Origin: an uncultured Flavobacteriales bacterium
GTDB taxonomy: Bacteria; Bacteroidota; Bacteroidia; Flavobacteriales_D; Crocinitomicaceae
NCBI GenBank assembly: GCA_903823565.1
Contig: CAIJTF010000033.1
Coordinates: forward strand, 1 to 64,000
Direction of reading: 5' to 3'
Length of the DNA: 64,000 nt
In this document: positions 62,061 through 64,000 of the stretch, piece by piece
Layout of the letters: each line of letters opens with the position of its first letter
Numbering within the stretch: position 1 is the stretch's first letter
The notes under the pieces: generated by a model
The model's database searches: none
Seen by the model: only the letters and a program-made list of their open reading frames with translations
Told to the model about the DNA's origin: nothing
Position numbers and translations under genes: made by a program

Positions 62061-63338
62061 ATGTTCGAAGGAAAACAATTAGGGTTACTGGTTTGGGGGA
62101 ATTTTGATCAATTCCAATCAAATATCATTGGTACAGGTGAAATCCCTGAAGTAATGGCCATCGTTCGTGACGATATGAAAAGGATATGTATTTCCGCTAC
62201 AGAGAAGTTTTATCGAATTGACCGCCTATCCAATTACAACGTTTTTAGTGTTTTTGATCCAACCATCGTTCAAAACCGCATTCAATCGTACCTTGTTATT
62301 TCCATTATTACCCCCGCAAACCATTCCTTGGATGCAGATGTTTGTGAAACACTCAATTACTTACTTGAATTTTTTATTGAAAAACCGCATTCCACCATTG
62401 CTGATTACAGCGCTTTGTTGGATGGTGTGAACGCCAAACCATACCATTGTGCAGAACAACACTGGGTCAAAAATGGCTTCTTTATCAGTAAATCCCACAA
62501 TGATTTTTCAACATACTTAAATGAACCTAACTTTCCAGATTTCAGAAGAGTACTCTTTTTAAACACGCCTTTACCCATTTTAGCAACTTTTTCCAACTAC
62601 GAAGAAGTGATTCAATTTGATCAGAAACAAAAAGTGAAAGTACGGTTGATGAATTTTCAAGAATCGTATACCGTTGTCATAAATAATTCCTTTGTTGAGC
62701 CTGTTTTTGAGAACAATGGGTACTATGTTGAAGGTTTGGAACGGGAAAACATACATATTCTTGAAGGAAGCAAACGGAAATATATTGGGTTGTTAAGTTC
62801 AACCCGAAAAGAAATTATAATTCGACCTCCACTAAAAGAAATTATGGGAGAAGAATCCAGCGCCGAAGAACAAGAAACCATAGAAACATCGGAAGAACCA
62901 AAGGGTGCAATACCCTTTCGCGTACGACCCGTTACCGTTGGTTTTTTTCTTGTCGTAATTGTTTTAGGGTTCGTCTTCTTTTACATTAACCGTGAAAGTA
63001 ATCCCACACCTAAAGTAGCTCCAGGAACAAAGAAAGTAAATACGCCAGCTCCGCAACCCACCGTTGAAGTGCCAATTAGCGGTCAAAATAAAAATCCAGA
63101 ACCAAAAGAAAAGTCTTCGCTGCAATCACCAAGGGGTTATGAATTAAAGTCCAATACAAACGAAAGTATTTTATCGGAAAAAGGAATTGAAAACGAAGCC
63201 TTTGAGGGCACCTACCTACGGTTTTTTAAGAGCAAATGGGAAAAGCGTGAACGGAACACCAAAACATGGATCCCCATCAAAAACAAAAAAGACACGGAAT
63301 ACCTTTTGACCAAGTATTTTAAAAAGGTTAAAAAATAA
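62061..63338 (+). CDS. Membrane protein of unknown function
   Basis: 425 residues, no family recognised. A soluble N-terminal region of about 280 residues (FEGKQLGLLVWGNFDQFQSN onward) with alternating strands and helices is followed by an acidic linker (EESSAEEQETIETSEEPKG). One transmembrane helix follows at about residues 294-313 (TVGFFLVVIVLGFVFFYIN), then a proline- and lysine-rich linker and a short basic C-terminal domain (FEGTYLRFFKSKWEKRERN). With no signal peptide, the N-terminal domain is probably cytoplasmic. Confidence 0.72.
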   Translation: MFEGKQLGLLVWGNFDQFQSNIIGTGEIPEVMAIVRDDMKRICISATEKFYRIDRLSNYNVFSVFDPTIVQNRIQSYLVISIITPANHSLDADVCETLNYLLEFFIEKPHSTIADYSALLDGVNAKPYHCAEQHWVKNGFFISKSHNDFSTYLNEPNFPDFRRVLFLNTPLPILATFSNYEEVIQFDQKQKVKVRLMNFQESYTVVINNSFVEPVFENNGYYVEGLERENIHILEGSKRKYIGLLSSTRKEIIIRPPLKEIMGEESSAEEQETIETSEEPKGAIPFRVRPVTVGFFLVVIVLGFVFFYINRESNPTPKVAPGTKKVNTPAPQPTVEVPISGQNKNPEPKEKSSLQSPRGYELKSNTNESILSEKGIENEAFEGTYLRFFKSKWEKRERNTKTWIPIKNKKDTEYLLTKYFKKVKK

Positions 63339-63351
63339 AACCGATATCGAG

Positions 63352-64000
63352 CTATTTCTCGTACAAGTTATCCTCTTTATCATCGGGAAGGTATCCATCA
63401 GGATCTACTTCTATGCTAATCACTTCGCTTAGCTTGCGGTCCTGAAGAGTGACCGTAAACCGAGGTGCGCCGCAAGACCAAGGTTGAAGAATGATGGGCG
63501 GTGTTTTAAATTCTTTCTTAACATTATTGGTCAAATCTAACGGTATATGAAACCGTTGATTGCTCCCATCTTTGTAGGTAACTTGGACATCCAGAGGCAT
63601 TGGAATACCGCTACGGTATAAGGTAAACGATACCCCGTTGTTTGTTTTCTGTATGGTATCGATACCTACATTGATGGTTTGGTTGGTATTGATCCAATAG
63701 TTTTGAAACCAGGTCAGTTCCATGTCGGAAATATCTTCCATAACCTTGACGAAATCGTTGGGCTCAGGGTGTTTAAATTTCCACAAGTTGTAGTATCTGC
63801 CAAATCCTTTTTGTATCGTTTGATCACCAATCATATACTGTATCAATTCAACAAATACGCGTGCCTTGAAATAAGCAGAATTCCAATATCCAAAATCCAC
63901 TTGAAAATGATTCGCTGCCGTTGCCATTGGTTCGGCTTCACCAAAAGAACCGTAAAGGATGAAATCTGAATTTCCTTCGTTTCCTTCCAATACTTCCCCA
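63352..64000 (-). CDS. M1-family aminopeptidase, C-terminal part (5' end outside window)
   Basis: The frame is open to the window edge, so only the last 215 or so residues are present. The start of the visible part covers the helical region after the active site of M1 (gluzincin) peptidases: FGYWNSAYFKARVFVELIQY, GFGRYYNLWKFKHPEPNDFV and MELTWFQNYWINTNQTINVG. Beta-rich C-terminal segments follow. The HExxH zinc motif would lie upstream, outside the window. The ATG at 63990 is an internal Met, not the start. Confidence 0.8.
   Translation of the reverse strand, partial: GEVLEGNEGNSDFILYGSFGEAEPMATAANHFQVDFGYWNSAYFKARVFVELIQYMIGDQTIQKGFGRYYNLWKFKHPEPNDFVKVMEDISDMELTWFQNYWINTNQTINVGIDTIQKTNNGVSFTLYRSGIPMPLDVQVTYKDGSNQRFHIPLDLTNNVKKEFKTPPIILQPWSCGAPRFTVTLQDRKLSEVISIEVDPDGYLPDDKEDNLYEK

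Noticed and set aside
61889-62107. 72-codon open frame with a TTG start, beginning with a hydrophobic stretch
   Set aside because: It overlaps the start of the well-formed 425-residue gene, needs a rare start codon, has no promoter element, and its second half is an implausible basic run.

Overview
The window looks like chromosomal DNA of a flavobacterium-like Bacteroidota. The evidence is type IX secretion (T9SS) and gliding genes (porV, porU, a PorP/SprF protein, a GldJ-type lipoprotein), secreted proteins with type A C-terminal sorting domains, the short 289-residue primary sigma factor typical of the phylum, and the Bacteroidota promoter element TAnnTTTG just upstream of many start codons. 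Shine-Dalgarno-like sequences are scarce. Almost everything is core housekeeping. I see no prophage, CRISPR array, insertion sequence or rRNA.

Layout. 1-8.7 kb: priA (5' end cut off by the window), rpoD, trpS, plsC, gatC, a zinc-ribbon protein, rnz with a STAS protein, pyrB-pyrR and ispF. 8.7-17.7 kb: the T9SS/gliding block, with porU-porV-ispF on the minus strand and, divergently, PorP/SprF and an unusually long GldJ. 17.7-30 kb: murF, prfB, gcvH, gyrB, a glutathione-peroxidase lipoprotein, an OmpA-family protein, valS, a DUF1573 protein, a NUDIX/pyrE pair with overlapping start codons, birA and rsfS. 30-42 kb: ftsH-cdsA-psd, an acyl-CoA ligase, an rRNA methyltransferase, a MATE exporter, fmt, gpsA and aspartate kinase. 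42-49 kb: feoA-feoB-small FeoB-associated protein-corA-TrmH, a ribosomal THX protein with a long basic tail, serC-serA and a cyclophilin. 49-58.8 kb: tandem POT peptide transporters, tatD-tcdA, two T9SS cargo proteins and heme A synthase. 58.8-64 kb: a bestrophin, a tRNA(CAU) locus, hypothetical proteins and the 3' end of an M1 peptidase gene.

The most unusual locus is at 60450-60958. A complete tRNA(CAU) gene is followed by a terminator and a 98-codon GIY-YIG nuclease gene. Three bases after that gene's stop comes a second copy of the tRNA 3' half. The last 36 bases are identical between the copies, but in the second copy the anticodon-loop bases are replaced by a perfect 18-bp palindrome. 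This looks like a minimal tRNA-targeting mobile unit that consists of one nuclease gene.

A second pattern covers the whole window. In about a dozen genes the TAnnTTTG element ends only 3-5 bases before the start codon, which predicts leaderless or nearly leaderless mRNAs and helps choose starts. The genome is compact: several convergent gene pairs share or abut their stop codons, and many co-directional genes overlap by 4-17 bases.
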